Counted from the first letter of the stretch, positions 1 through 5,904 are shown. The stretch is DNA of 10,787 nt from an uncultured Clostridia bacterium (GCA_946628865.1 CAMOXE010000134.1:1-10787); one strand, 5' to 3'. Translations and numbers: made by a program. The notes: a model not told the origin generated them from the letters alone.

Positions 1-56
1 AAATTATTTTTGACGGAGACGTTGAGACGGCTATTAAAATTTACAGCGAAAATTAG
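1..56 (+). CDS. C-terminal end of an upstream gene (partial)
   Basis: The reading frame starting at base 3 is open from the window edge and ends at TAG 54-56, giving the tail IIFDGDVETAIKIYSEN. The composition is protein-like and acidic and basic residues alternate, but it is too short to assign a family. A second frame (codons from base 1) is also open to a TAG at 61-63 and reads as a basic Leu/Arg-rich tail, so the choice of frame is a judgement. The hairpins at 101-227 would then lie in the 3' region of this gene. Confidence 0.35.
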   Translation, partial: IIFDGDVETAIKIYSEN

Positions 57-100
57 ACGATAGCGATAAATTTTTCACAAATCGAACACAATTGCGGAAA

Positions 101-163
101 TTGGGGCGAAAGGCGGGTATCCCGCTTGAAAATCGCTCCAAAAGTGGGTTTTAACTCACTTTT
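101..163. other. Nested inverted repeats, possible structured RNA or 3' UTR
   Basis: TTGGGGCGA (101-109) pairs with TCGCTCCAA (133-141) with one G-U pair, and encloses a second stem, AGGCGGG (111-117) with CCCGCTT (121-127), with loop TAT. Directly adjoining is AAAAGTGGGTT (140-150) against AACTCACTTTT (153-163), an 11-bp stem with one G-U and a very short loop. The outer stem and this last stem share bases 140-141 and could compete for them. The G-U pairs make an RNA role more natural on the plus strand. No known RNA family is recognised. The rest of the 57-397 stretch holds the terminator-like hairpin at 201-227, a small AGTGA-T-TCACT dyad at 180-190, the dyad at 270-285 and an AT-rich block before the promoter. 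I see no convincing gene there. Confidence 0.4.
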
Positions 164-200
164 CTTATCCTGCCCAAATAGTGATTCACTTTCTCGGGGT

Positions 201-227
201 GAGCGCTATTTTTTTTGCGCTCTTTTT
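201..227 (+). terminator. Probable intrinsic terminator
   Basis: GAGCGC (201-206) and GCGCTC (217-222) form a GC-rich 6-bp stem around a T-rich 10-nt loop, followed by TTTTT (223-227). This suits Rho-independent termination of transcription arriving from the gene that ends at base 56, or of a small RNA covering the hairpins at 101-163. The stem is short, so efficiency is uncertain. Confidence 0.55.
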
Positions 228-269
228 CGCCTTAAAAGCATAAAAAACGTTAATACGATACGCATTTCT

Positions 270-285
270 GTGAAAAACTTTTCAC
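270..285. repeat. 16-bp dyad upstream of the recombinase promoter
   Basis: GTGAAAA-AC-TTTTCAC is a perfect 7-bp inverted repeat with a 2-bp centre, about 45 bp upstream of the -35 box of the promoter at 329-358. Its size and position suit a dimeric regulator binding site, but an AT-rich dyad of this size can also arise by chance. Confidence 0.35.
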
Positions 286-328
286 GCTTATCTTACAAAA
301 ATTTCATAAAAAATTTTTTAAAATTGGC

Positions 329-358
329 TTGACAGAAGCGGTGTTTTCGAGCTACAAT
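329..358 (+). promoter_or_regulatory. Strong sigma-A promoter for the recombinase unit
   Basis: The -35 box TTGACA (329-334) is perfect and the -10 box TACAAT (353-358) has one mismatch, with an 18-bp spacer. An A/T-tract-rich block at about 296-326 lies where an UP element would bind the alpha subunits. Transcription would start near 365, leaving a leader of about 30 nt before the first small ORF at 398. Confidence 0.8.
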
Positions 359-397
359 AACTTACCATTTGAATTTTTACGCTGTGGAGGTGGTAGC

Positions 398-490
398 ATG
401 AAGCGTTTATACAAAATAAAATTTCAAGGAGGGATTGCCGATACTTTGCAACTCAAAGAGGGCGCAAACTGCGCCTTGCGGCGCAAATAA
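398..490 (+). CDS. Small leader ORF, 30 aa, unknown function
   Basis: This 30-codon ORF begins with ATG seven bases after a GGAGG (386-390) and about 33 nt after the predicted transcription start, so it is well placed to be translated. The peptide begins MKRLYKIKF, ends ANCALRRK and is strongly basic. No family is recognised. Its 3' part encodes the alternative hairpins at 461-485, which makes a leader-peptide or attenuation role conceivable. It overlaps another open frame (435-512), so the true coding frame in 435-490 is not certain. Confidence 0.5.
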   Translation: MKRLYKIKFQGGIADTLQLKEGANCALRRK

Positions 491-512
491 AAATATAATC
501 GTAAAAATTTAA
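435..512 (+). CDS. Possible overlapping 25-codon ORF in a second frame
   Basis: This frame runs from TTG 435-437 to TAA 510-512 and encodes a peptide starting LPILCNSKRAQTAPCG. Its stop overlaps the ATG at 512 in the arrangement TAATG, typical of coupled translation. An AAGGAGG lies at 426-432, but only two bases before the TTG, which is too close for normal initiation, and no other start is available. It is listed because the stop-start overlap links it to the next small ORF. It may be only a shadow of the ORF at 398-490. Confidence 0.2.
   Translation: MPILCNSKRAQTAPCGANKNIIVKI
461..485 (+). other. Mutually exclusive hairpins inside the leader ORF
   Basis: Three blocks, GGCGCA (461-466), TGCGCC (470-475) and GGCGCA (480-485), mean that the central block can pair with either the first (loop AAC) or the third (loop TTGC). 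Two alternative 6-bp stems over a translated leader resemble attenuator layouts. No U-tract follows, so any effect would more likely be on translation of the downstream ORFs than on termination. Confidence 0.4.
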
Positions 513-580
513 TGGCGAGCGTTCTCTCGGTTAGATTTATTTTAAATGGACAAAATCAAATTGGGAGAAACGAAATATGA
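512..580 (+). CDS. Possible 22-aa coupled ORF
   Basis: The frame from ATG 512 to TGA 578-580 gives 22 residues beginning MASVLSVRFILNG. Its start overlaps the stop of the 435-512 frame (TAATG) and its stop overlaps the start of the next ORF (ATGA, 577-580). No ribosome binding site precedes it, so it could be made only by coupling. No family is recognised. Confidence 0.28.
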   Translation: MASVLSVRFILNGQNQIGRNEI

Positions 581-711
581 TAAAGGAAGTAATTGTTGAA
601 ATAGACGGGAGAGAACTTGCACCCGACGAATATAAAGAGTATATTTGCACGAGTAAATTGGTGGACGAAATAGTGAGCGCCGTTTACAAGCGCTGCGTCG
701 GTAAAAGTTAA
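577..711 (+). CDS. Small acidic protein upstream of the recombinase, 44 aa
   Basis: The 44-codon ORF starts MIKEVIVEIDGRELAPDEY and ends RCVGKS. The start lies eight bases after GGGAGA (563-568), and the stop at 709-711 touches the recombinase ribosome binding site (AAGGGG, 711-716), so the two genes are probably co-translated. The composition looks like a real folded mini-protein: a beta-like start with alternating hydrophobic residues, then a helix-like second half. No family is recognised. Small proteins next to recombinases can be directionality factors or regulators, but nothing in this one shows that directly. Confidence 0.6.
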   Translation: MIKEVIVEIDGRELAPDEYKEYICTSKLVDEIVSAVYKRCVGKS

Positions 712-719
712 AGGGGCGA

Positions 720-2195
720 ATGAAAGAGAAGAGCAAAGCGATAAAATTTGCGTTTCCGCTGTATGACGAGATAGACGATAGCCTCGCAAATATTACGGCT
801 GTCTATCTTCGGGTGTCTACCGATATGCAGGCGCAGGAAGGATACGGACTTGACGTGCAGTATAACGCCATAGAGCGATACGTCAAGGCGTTCGATATAC
901 CTAACCCTATAATCTTTATAGACGACGGTTATACCGGTGTAAACGACGAAAGACCGGCGTTTAAAAAGATGCTTGCGCTGATGAAAGTCGGGAGAATAAA
1001 ATTCGTAATAGCGTATTCCTTGGATAGGGTAGGCAGAACTCAAATGCTTATCTTACGTTTTTTGAAAGAAGACTGCGTAAAGGCTGGGTGTGATTTTTTA
1101 GCCGTTAAAGAAAACGTAGATTCAAGGAACAAGCAGACGTACATGATACTCATATCCATACTTTCGATGTTTGCCGAACTCGACCACGACTCGATTGTCG
1201 CAAAACTCACGCTCGGCAGAGAACAACGCGCGAGCGAGGGACATTGGAAAGGCGGCGGTATACCGCCTTACGGATATACTTATTCAAAAGAAGCGGATAA
1301 TTTAGTCGTAGACGAAGTTGCGGCAAAGAACATCAAGCGAATTTTCGATATGTACGTCGGCGGCGGATATTCGCCGAGACAAATCGCCGAAATTTTGGGA
1401 TTAAGCGGAGATACGACCGTCTTTAATATATTGAAAAACAGAACCTATCTCGGCGAGATAACTTTCAGGGGAAAACAGTATAAGGGAAAACATACGCCGC
1501 TGATTACCGAAGAGACGTTTAAGGAAGCGCAAGCGCTGATTAAAAAGAACGGCAATTCTCACGGTCCGTCGAAGTATTTATTGTCGTCTTTGCTTTTCTG
1601 CGGCAATTGCGGCGCAAAGATGCGGTATATGAAATGGGGAAAGGGGAAGAACGCTAAACTGAAAATTCTTTGCTATTCGAGATTTCCATCTTCAAAAGAG
1701 CAACTTGTAAAAAACGCAGATTGTCCTAACTTTGTCTACGACGCCGAGCAAGTGGAAGAGATAGCGGCGGCAAAACTTATGGAATTTGCCGTTAAGTATT
1801 CGGAAGATTTGGGCGATAAACAACTTATAGAAGGGGATATTATCTCGATACTGAATAAGCGGCTCGAAACTTTAAAGACCGAATACCAAAGGTGTCTGAA
1901 CGCATACCGCAAAATAGGCGACGAGAATATTTTAGAGCAGGCGGCGGACGTGGACAGAGAGTATAAAAAGGTCGAGCGAGACATTTTGGAAGAGCGACAA
2001 AAGCAGACGATACTCGAAAAAATCGATAAGGACAACAACGTGATAAAGAGTTTACCTGCGACTTGGCAAAAGATGTCGGACGGCGAGAAACAGAAGATAA
2101 TGAGGAACATTATCGGGAAAATAGTTTTAACAACGGGAACTATGCGGCTTGTGCTTAACAAAACTCAATACGAAAAGACGCTTTCGAGCGAATAA
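720..2195 (+). CDS. Large serine recombinase (resolvase/invertase family)
   Basis: This is a site-specific DNA recombinase of 491 aa, a normal length for large serine integrases and transposon resolvases. The N-terminal catalytic domain (about 25-165) carries YLRVSTDMQ with nucleophile Ser33, DDGYTG at 68-73 followed by ERPAF, and the Arg-containing YSLDRVGR at 99-106. A recombinase domain follows (about 180-280, with a GGIPPYGY motif), then a zinc ribbon with Cys294, Cys297, Cys318 and Cys335, a charged coiled-coil stretch (about 375-440) and a C-terminal tail. A 24-residue extension precedes the catalytic core. The ATG start has AAGGGG only three bases upstream and follows the 44-aa ORF by eight bases. 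Such enzymes cut and exchange two att sites through a 5' phosphoserine link. No att pair is visible here, so whether it mobilises an element or inverts a segment is open. All key residues are present, so it is probably active. Confidence 0.95.
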   Translation: MKEKSKAIKFAFPLYDEIDDSLANITAVYLRVSTDMQAQEGYGLDVQYNAIERYVKAFDIPNPIIFIDDGYTGVNDERPAFKKMLALMKVGRIKFVIAYSLDRVGRTQMLILRFLKEDCVKAGCDFLAVKENVDSRNKQTYMILISILSMFAELDHDSIVAKLTLGREQRASEGHWKGGGIPPYGYTYSKEADNLVVDEVAAKNIKRIFDMYVGGGYSPRQIAEILGLSGDTTVFNILKNRTYLGEITFRGKQYKGKHTPLITEETFKEAQALIKKNGNSHGPSKYLLSSLLFCGNCGAKMRYMKWGKGKNAKLKILCYSRFPSSKEQLVKNADCPNFVYDAEQVEEIAAAKLMEFAVKYSEDLGDKQLIEGDIISILNKRLETLKTEYQRCLNAYRKIGDENILEQAADVDREYKKVERDILEERQKQTILEKIDKDNNVIKSLPATWQKMSDGEKQKIMRNIIGKIVLTTGTMRLVLNKTQYEKTLSSE

Positions 2196-2198
2196 AAT

Positions 2199-2235
2199 AT
2201 CCGAGCGGAAACAGGATAACTGTTTCCGCTCGGAT
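2199..2235. terminator. Bidirectional hairpin terminator between convergent genes
   Basis: ATCCGAGCGGAAACAG (2199-2214) and its exact complement (2220-2235) form a perfect 16-bp stem with loop GATAA. It lies between the recombinase stop (2193-2195) and the sirtuin stop (2251-2253). Read on the minus strand it is followed by a T-rich tail (ATTTTATT), so it fits the sirtuin best. On the plus strand the tail is poor in T, but the stem is very stable. Confidence 0.85.
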
Positions 2236-2250
2236 CATATAGAGATTGTT

Positions 2251-3009
2251 TTAAATTTTCAGTTGGGAGAACACTTCGCCGATAGGGGCGTTTATTTCCA
2301 AGTCCTTTTGCTTATCAAGCGGCAAAGACAAAGGCTCTTTGTTTATTACGACAAGGTGTTTACCTCTAAAATATCTTACAAACGACGCCGCAGGGTAGAC
2401 GGTTAAAGAAGTTCCGCCTATTATTAAAACTTCTGCATTTATTATTGCGTTAATTGCGTTTTCGACGGCTCTTTCCGGTAAAGATTCTTCGTAAAGCGTT
2501 ACGTCGCATCTTACCATGCCGCCGCAAACGGGGCAGACGGGAATAGTATCGGGCGAATCAAAGATAAAGTTTTCCGAATACGTCTTTCCGCATTTAACGC
2601 AGTAATTTTTCATCGTCGTGCCGTGGATTTCGTATACGGTTTTGCTTCCTGCCTTTTGATGAAGTCCGTCGATATTTTGCGTGATTACGGCTTTGAGTTT
2701 TCCTCTTTTTTCGAGTTCGGCAAGAAAAATATGCGCAGCGTTTGGCATAACGTTCCTTGCGTCCATTTTTTGACGGTAAAACTCGAAGAAAACTTTCGGC
2801 TCGCTCACTAAACAACTATGGCTTAGAAGATATTCGGGTGGATATTTTTCAAATTCTACGCCTCTGTTATTATATAGTCCGTCTTTACTGCGAAAGTCGG
2901 GAACTCCGCTCTCCGTAGATACTCCCGCGCCGCCGAAAAACACTATATTATCCGAGTTATCTATTATGTCTTTTAACCTTTTAATTTTATCACTTAATTC
3001 CGTTATCAT
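2251..3009 (-). CDS. cobB: NAD-dependent protein deacylase, Sir2/CobB family
   Basis: Sirtuins remove acyl groups from lysines in the cytoplasm using NAD, giving nicotinamide and O-acyl-ADP-ribose. The 252-aa protein has every family hallmark: the NAD-binding GGAGVSTESGVPDFR (26-40), TQNIDGLH (110-117), catalytic His129 in VYEIHGT, a zinc site of two CxxC pairs (Cys137/Cys140, Cys159/Cys162), and GGTSL and VINKE near the C terminus. The usual RPDVV stretch after the zinc site reads RCDVT (167-171), a mild oddity. Length is typical. It is convergent with the recombinase and divergent from the membrane-protein gene. Its promoter (3017-3045) ends only seven bases before this ATG and no ribosome binding site lies between, so the mRNA may be leaderless. 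The symbol follows general bacterial usage. The acyl specificity cannot be read from the sequence. Confidence 0.95.
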   Translation of the reverse strand: MITELSDKIKRLKDIIDNSDNIVFFGGAGVSTESGVPDFRSKDGLYNNRGVEFEKYPPEYLLSHSCLVSEPKVFFEFYRQKMDARNVMPNAAHIFLAELEKRGKLKAVITQNIDGLHQKAGSKTVYEIHGTTMKNYCVKCGKTYSENFIFDSPDTIPVCPVCGGMVRCDVTLYEESLPERAVENAINAIINAEVLIIGGTSLTVYPAASFVRYFRGKHLVVINKEPLSLPLDKQKDLEINAPIGEVFSQLKI

Positions 3010-3016
3010 TTTATTT

Positions 3017-3045
3017 ATATTAGCACAAAACCTCTAAAAAGTCAA
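3017..3045 (-). promoter_or_regulatory. Promoter of the sirtuin gene (leaderless arrangement)
   Basis: Read on the minus strand: -35 TTGACT (3045-3040), a 17-bp spacer, and -10 TAATAT (3022-3017). Transcription would begin at or within a base or two of the sirtuin ATG (3009-3007). Confidence 0.7.
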
Positions 3046-3061
3046 ACGCCGGTCAAATCGA

Positions 3062-3090
3062 TAGACTTTTTAAGCGGTTTTTAGTATAAT
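3062..3090 (+). promoter_or_regulatory. Promoter of the membrane protein-Nudix-GNAT-epimerase run
   Basis: The -10 box TATAAT (3085-3090) is perfect. A -35 of TAGACT (3062-3067, four of six matches) lies 17 bp upstream. It is divergent from the sirtuin promoter, and the two -35 boxes are about 16 bp apart, so one regulator bound there could affect both. Confidence 0.65.
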
Positions 3091-3136
3091 TAGATAAAAC
3101 AATTATAAACATACAAATGTGGAAAATGGAGTTAAT

Positions 3137-3781
3137 ATGAAATACGGAGAAAGTACGTTTGATATTATTTACCTATTATTTGCCGCTGTAATGGGCATAT
3201 CGATACTGAAAAACAGTAAAGACAAAGTCGGTAAACTGATGGGTGTTGCTATATTGATTTTGGGCGGCGGAGACGCTTTTCATCTCGTGCCGAGAGTTCT
3301 CAATTATTTCGTCGACGGCGATTTTAATATGTGGCTCGGAATAGGAAAGTTCGTAACCTCGATAACTATGACCGTGTTTTACGTCTTTATGTATTACATA
3401 TGGTTGGGCGCTTACGGTAAATCGGAAAACAAAACATTGACCTTTTCCGTCTACGCATTAGCGGCTATCAGAATAGCGCTTTGCCTGTTTCCGCAAAACG
3501 GCTGGCTGGAAAACGAATCGTCGGTTGCTTGGGGAATTATCCGCAATATTCCGTTCGTTGCGCTCGGTGCGCTTATTATAGCGCTGTTTTTTAAAGACAG
3601 AAAGCAAGTTCCGAGTTTAAGTTTTGTTTGGCTGCTTGTAACTCTTTCGTTCTTATTCTATATTCCGGTAGCGGTTTTTGCAAGTTTGCTCCCGATACTC
3701 GGTATGCTGATGCTCCCCAAAACCGTGTGTTATATGATACTGTTTTGGGTGTTTTGTAGATATGCGCAAGCGACGAAATGA
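3137..3781 (+). CDS. Multi-pass membrane protein of unknown family
   Basis: From the ATG at 3137 the protein has 214 aa, with about seven hydrophobic segments spread over its whole length, beginning near residues 9, 35, 65, 100, 130, 160 and 185. The second segment runs into the striking sequence GGGDAFHLVPR, whose charged and polar residues (Asp, His, Arg) near the membrane could bind a metal or ligand. No signal peptide or soluble domain is seen. An in-frame GTG at 3119 would add six residues. The ATG is preferred because GGAG (3128-3131) lies five bases before it. It is the first gene after the promoter at 3062-3090 and is followed at 46 bp by the Nudix gene. I do not recognise the family. 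Confidence 0.85.
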   Translation: MKYGESTFDIIYLLFAAVMGISILKNSKDKVGKLMGVAILILGGGDAFHLVPRVLNYFVDGDFNMWLGIGKFVTSITMTVFYVFMYYIWLGAYGKSENKTLTFSVYALAAIRIALCLFPQNGWLENESSVAWGIIRNIPFVALGALIIALFFKDRKQVPSLSFVWLLVTLSFLFYIPVAVFASLLPILGMLMLPKTVCYMILFWVFCRYAQATK

Positions 3782-3827
3782 GCATTGTTTAATATTCTGA
3801 ATGCAATAATCAAGTGAGTTAAAAATA

Positions 3828-4334
3828 ATGCGAACTAACAAAAATGATTTTTTGATGTCTGATATAACTCATGTTTTAGGTAGCAGCAAGTTTAATTATA
3901 GGGTTTGCGGAATAATTATCAACGAAGGCAAAATTCTCGCTATGAAAGACGAACGCTCGCCATACTATTATCTGCCCGGCGGCAGAGTTAAAATGGGCGA
4001 AACGGCAGAAAACGCAATTGTGAGAGAAATCAACGAAGAATTGAGTGTTATACCTCGCATTATTCGTCCGCTTTGGCTTAACCAAGGTTTCTTTGACGAA
4101 GATGTAGATAAGTTACACTACCACGAACTTTGCATTTACTTTTTGCTCGATGTAAACGGAACAACGCTCCTTGAAAAAGGAGAAAAGTTTACAATACATG
4201 AAGAAAGTCATACCCACGATTTTGAGTGGTTGCCTTTTGAAAGACTGAAAAACGAATACTTTTATCCGGTTTTTCTCAAAACCGAAATATATAATCTTCC
4301 GGAGAGTTTTACTTTACGAACGGAATTTGAATAA
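3828..4334 (+). CDS. Nudix hydrolase
   Basis: Nudix enzymes hydrolyse nucleoside diphosphates linked to another group, such as damaged nucleotides, NDP-sugars or coenzymes. In this 168-aa protein the Nudix box lies at 52-74, starting GGRVKMGE and continuing to REINEEL. It matches the spacing G-x5-E-x7-REuxEE, but Ser73 replaces the usual final Gly. The metal-binding glutamates (Glu67, Glu70, Glu71) are present. The preceding PGG strand and the following beta-rich half, ending in a long C-terminal tail, are typical. The substrate cannot be read from sequence. The start has only a weak ribosome binding site (AAGTGAG), and a second Met at residue 10 is possible. The gene and the next one appear AT-richer, with fewer C- or G-ending codons than the surrounding genes, suggesting transfer. 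Distance to the GNAT gene is 46 bp. Confidence 0.92.
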   Translation: MRTNKNDFLMSDITHVLGSSKFNYRVCGIIINEGKILAMKDERSPYYYLPGGRVKMGETAENAIVREINEELSVIPRIIRPLWLNQGFFDEDVDKLHYHELCIYFLLDVNGTTLLEKGEKFTIHEESHTHDFEWLPFERLKNEYFYPVFLKTEIYNLPESFTLRTEFE

Positions 4335-4380
4335 TCATTTAAACTACTAAATAAAGCGCAAAAACAACAGGAATTATACT

Positions 4381-4845
4381 ATGATGAGATTAAGACATTT
4401 TACGGAAGAAGATTTTGAATATATCAGTAAAAATTGGACAGACAATGCAAGAATGGTGGGGATATCTTTCCCAATAGGAAAAGCAGAGTATAAAGAACTG
4501 ATTGCAAAATGGAACACTTGTACATACAACGGTAAATATTTTGAGCAGTTTATAATCGAAGATGGTGTTCCCGTGGGACTTTGTTCATTATGTGAACACT
4601 CGGATATTATAGCAAGTTGCGGCGTTATAATTGACAGCAAATATTATAGGATGGGATATTGCACGTTTGGATGTAAAGAACTAATGAAACTTGCTAAACA
4701 AAAAGGTTTTAGTGTGTTGTCTGCCGGTGTAAGAGCGGATAATAAGGCAAGTATTGAATTTTGTAAAAAGTTCGGTTTTATTCATAAGGAAACTATAATA
4801 AACAGCCGAGGAAAAGAACAACTTCAATTTGAAATGAAATTATAA
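4381..4845 (+). CDS. GNAT-family N-acetyltransferase
   Basis: This 154-aa protein should transfer an acetyl group from acetyl-CoA to an amine on a small molecule or protein. It has the GNAT order: an N-terminal RLRHFTEEDFEYI strand-helix, a central antiparallel sheet, the acetyl-CoA motif A at about 90-95 (RMGYCT, a variant of R/QxxGxG/A), and motif B in ADNKASIEFCKKFGF, where the Asn and the following helix are typical of the RimJ/RimL-like branch. The substrate is not evident. AGGA lies about nine bases before the ATG. A second ATG follows directly and could also serve as the start. It probably shares a transcript with the Nudix gene upstream and the epimerase 20 bp downstream. Like the Nudix gene, it reads AT-rich. 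Confidence 0.92.
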   Translation: MMRLRHFTEEDFEYISKNWTDNARMVGISFPIGKAEYKELIAKWNTCTYNGKYFEQFIIEDGVPVGLCSLCEHSDIIASCGVIIDSKYYRMGYCTFGCKELMKLAKQKGFSVLSAGVRADNKASIEFCKKFGFIHKETIINSRGKEQLQFEMKL

Positions 4846-4865
4846 AGAATATTGAGGAGATAAAT

Positions 4866-5741
4866 ATGATACGAACTATAAAAAATGAATTTTTGACGGT
4901 AGAAATAAACGAGGTCGGGGCGGAACTTTATTCTGTAAAAAGCAATAAAACGGGCATAGAATACCTGTGGCAGGGCGACGAGAAATATTGGTCGGGTAGA
5001 GCGCCCGTACTTTTCCCGATATGCGGTAGGCTTTTCGAGGGTAAATATATTTTCGAAGGCAAAACTTACGAAATGAATATTCACGGAATAGCAAGACGAG
5101 CGCAGTTTTCCTCGCAAAGTATCGCCCAAAACTCGGCGGAGTTTACGCTTTGCTCTGACGAAAACACGAAAAAGATTTATCCTTTCGACTTCGAATTTAA
5201 GGTAATATTTACGCTTAAAAACAATAGACTTGAAATTACTTATTCGGTAAAGAATAAGGGCAAAGCGGATATGCCGTTTTCATTCGGTGCGCACCCTGCG
5301 TTCAACGTGCCTTTCGGTGGCGATGAACAATTCGAGGACTATTATTTGGAATTCGGATCGGATACGCTTGAAAAGATACGTTTATCGGAGAGAGGACTCT
5401 ATCTCGGAAACACCGAAGAATTTTTACTTAAAGATAGAAGATTGCACCTTACGCACGATTTGTTCGATAACGACGCTCTTTTCTTTAAAACGGAAAAGGG
5501 TAGCGTAAAACTAAAATCTATGAAAAACGATAAGTGTATAGAAGTTAAATACGACGATATGACTTCGGTAGGTATATGGCATAAACCCAAAACCGACGCT
5601 CCGTTCGTGTGCATAGAGCCGTGGCACGGAATCCCTGCCGACGACGGCATCACGGACGATTTTAAAACAAAACGAGATATGCTGATTTTACAGCCTGCAA
5701 AGGAGTATAGAAACACTTACTCCATTGAGATTTTCGAATAA
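4866..5741 (+). CDS. Aldose 1-epimerase family protein (LacX-like)
   Basis: Members interconvert the alpha and beta anomers of aldoses, feeding sugars into catabolism in the cytoplasm. The 291-aa length fits the shorter LacX/YeaD-type branch. Visible hallmarks are GAELYSVK near the N terminus, GRAPVLFPICGRL (44-56), His73 in the NIHGIARR segment, His143 in FGAHPAFNVPF, and Glu251 in CIEPWHGIPA. These match the two histidines and the glutamate used by galactose mutarotase. GAGGAG lies a few bases before the ATG, a strong site. It is last in the run, and the hairpin at 5823-5850 ends it. The NahK-like kinase downstream is another sugar enzyme, but on a separate transcript. The sugar preference is unknown. 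Confidence 0.93.
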   Translation: MIRTIKNEFLTVEINEVGAELYSVKSNKTGIEYLWQGDEKYWSGRAPVLFPICGRLFEGKYIFEGKTYEMNIHGIARRAQFSSQSIAQNSAEFTLCSDENTKKIYPFDFEFKVIFTLKNNRLEITYSVKNKGKADMPFSFGAHPAFNVPFGGDEQFEDYYLEFGSDTLEKIRLSERGLYLGNTEEFLLKDRRLHLTHDLFDNDALFFKTEKGSVKLKSMKNDKCIEVKYDDMTSVGIWHKPKTDAPFVCIEPWHGIPADDGITDDFKTKRDMLILQPAKEYRNTYSIEIFE

Positions 5742-5782
5742 CGAAAAAGTTTTACGTTTTCAGCAAAAACTTTCAAAATTTT

Positions 5783-5841
5783 CAAAAATTTGCCGACCTC
5801 GGAAAAAATATTTAAATTTTCCAAAAATTTGCCGAAATCGG
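5783..5841 (+). repeat. Duplicated terminator arm (direct repeat)
   Basis: CAAAAATTTGCCGA, two variable bases and TCGG occur at 5783-5802 and again at 5822-5841, offset by 39 bp. Only the second copy is continued into a full hairpin. The first forms just a 4-bp CCGA/TCGG stem. A weaker AAAGTTTT/AAAACTTT dyad (5746-5753, 5766-5773) lies just before. The pattern suggests duplication of a terminator with decay of one copy. Confidence 0.6.
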
Positions 5842-5856
5842 CAAATTTTTTAATAT
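5823..5856 (+). terminator. Intrinsic terminator after the epimerase gene
   Basis: AAAAATTTGCCGA (5823-5835) pairs perfectly with 5838-5850 to give a 13-bp stem with a tiny loop. The 3' arm ends in a T-run (TTTTTT) followed by AATATC. The GC-rich core GCCGA/TCGGC next to the T-run is a classic Rho-independent layout. Confidence 0.8.
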
Positions 5857-5904
5857 CTAAAATATATCAAAGGTTAAAAATCGAATATTTTTTCGTTAAA
5901 AGAC

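Noticed and set aside
126..332. A 68-codon open frame on the plus strand in the upstream gap
   Set aside because: It overlaps the hairpins, the terminator-like T-runs and the promoter -35 region, has no ribosome binding site, and its peptide is low-complexity Phe/Lys/Asn-rich sequence without protein-like features.
426..437. AAGGAGG as a ribosome binding site for the TTG at 435
   Set aside because: Only two bases separate it from the TTG, too few for initiation, and no other start follows at the right distance in that frame. It may be chance or regulatory.
708..1043. Antisense frame over the recombinase start, and similar antisense frames over the recombinase C terminus, epimerase, kinase and phosphatase
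   Set aside because: These are long only because the real genes on the other strand avoid certain codons. They lack ribosome binding sites and family motifs.
2199..2235. The perfect 16-bp inverted repeat as a recombinase att site or mobile-element end
   Set aside because: Its position between two convergent stop codons and the T-rich flank on the minus strand are better explained by a terminator.
3119..3136. GTG start adding six residues to the membrane protein
   Set aside because: No ribosome binding site precedes the GTG, whereas GGAG lies five bases before the ATG at 3137.
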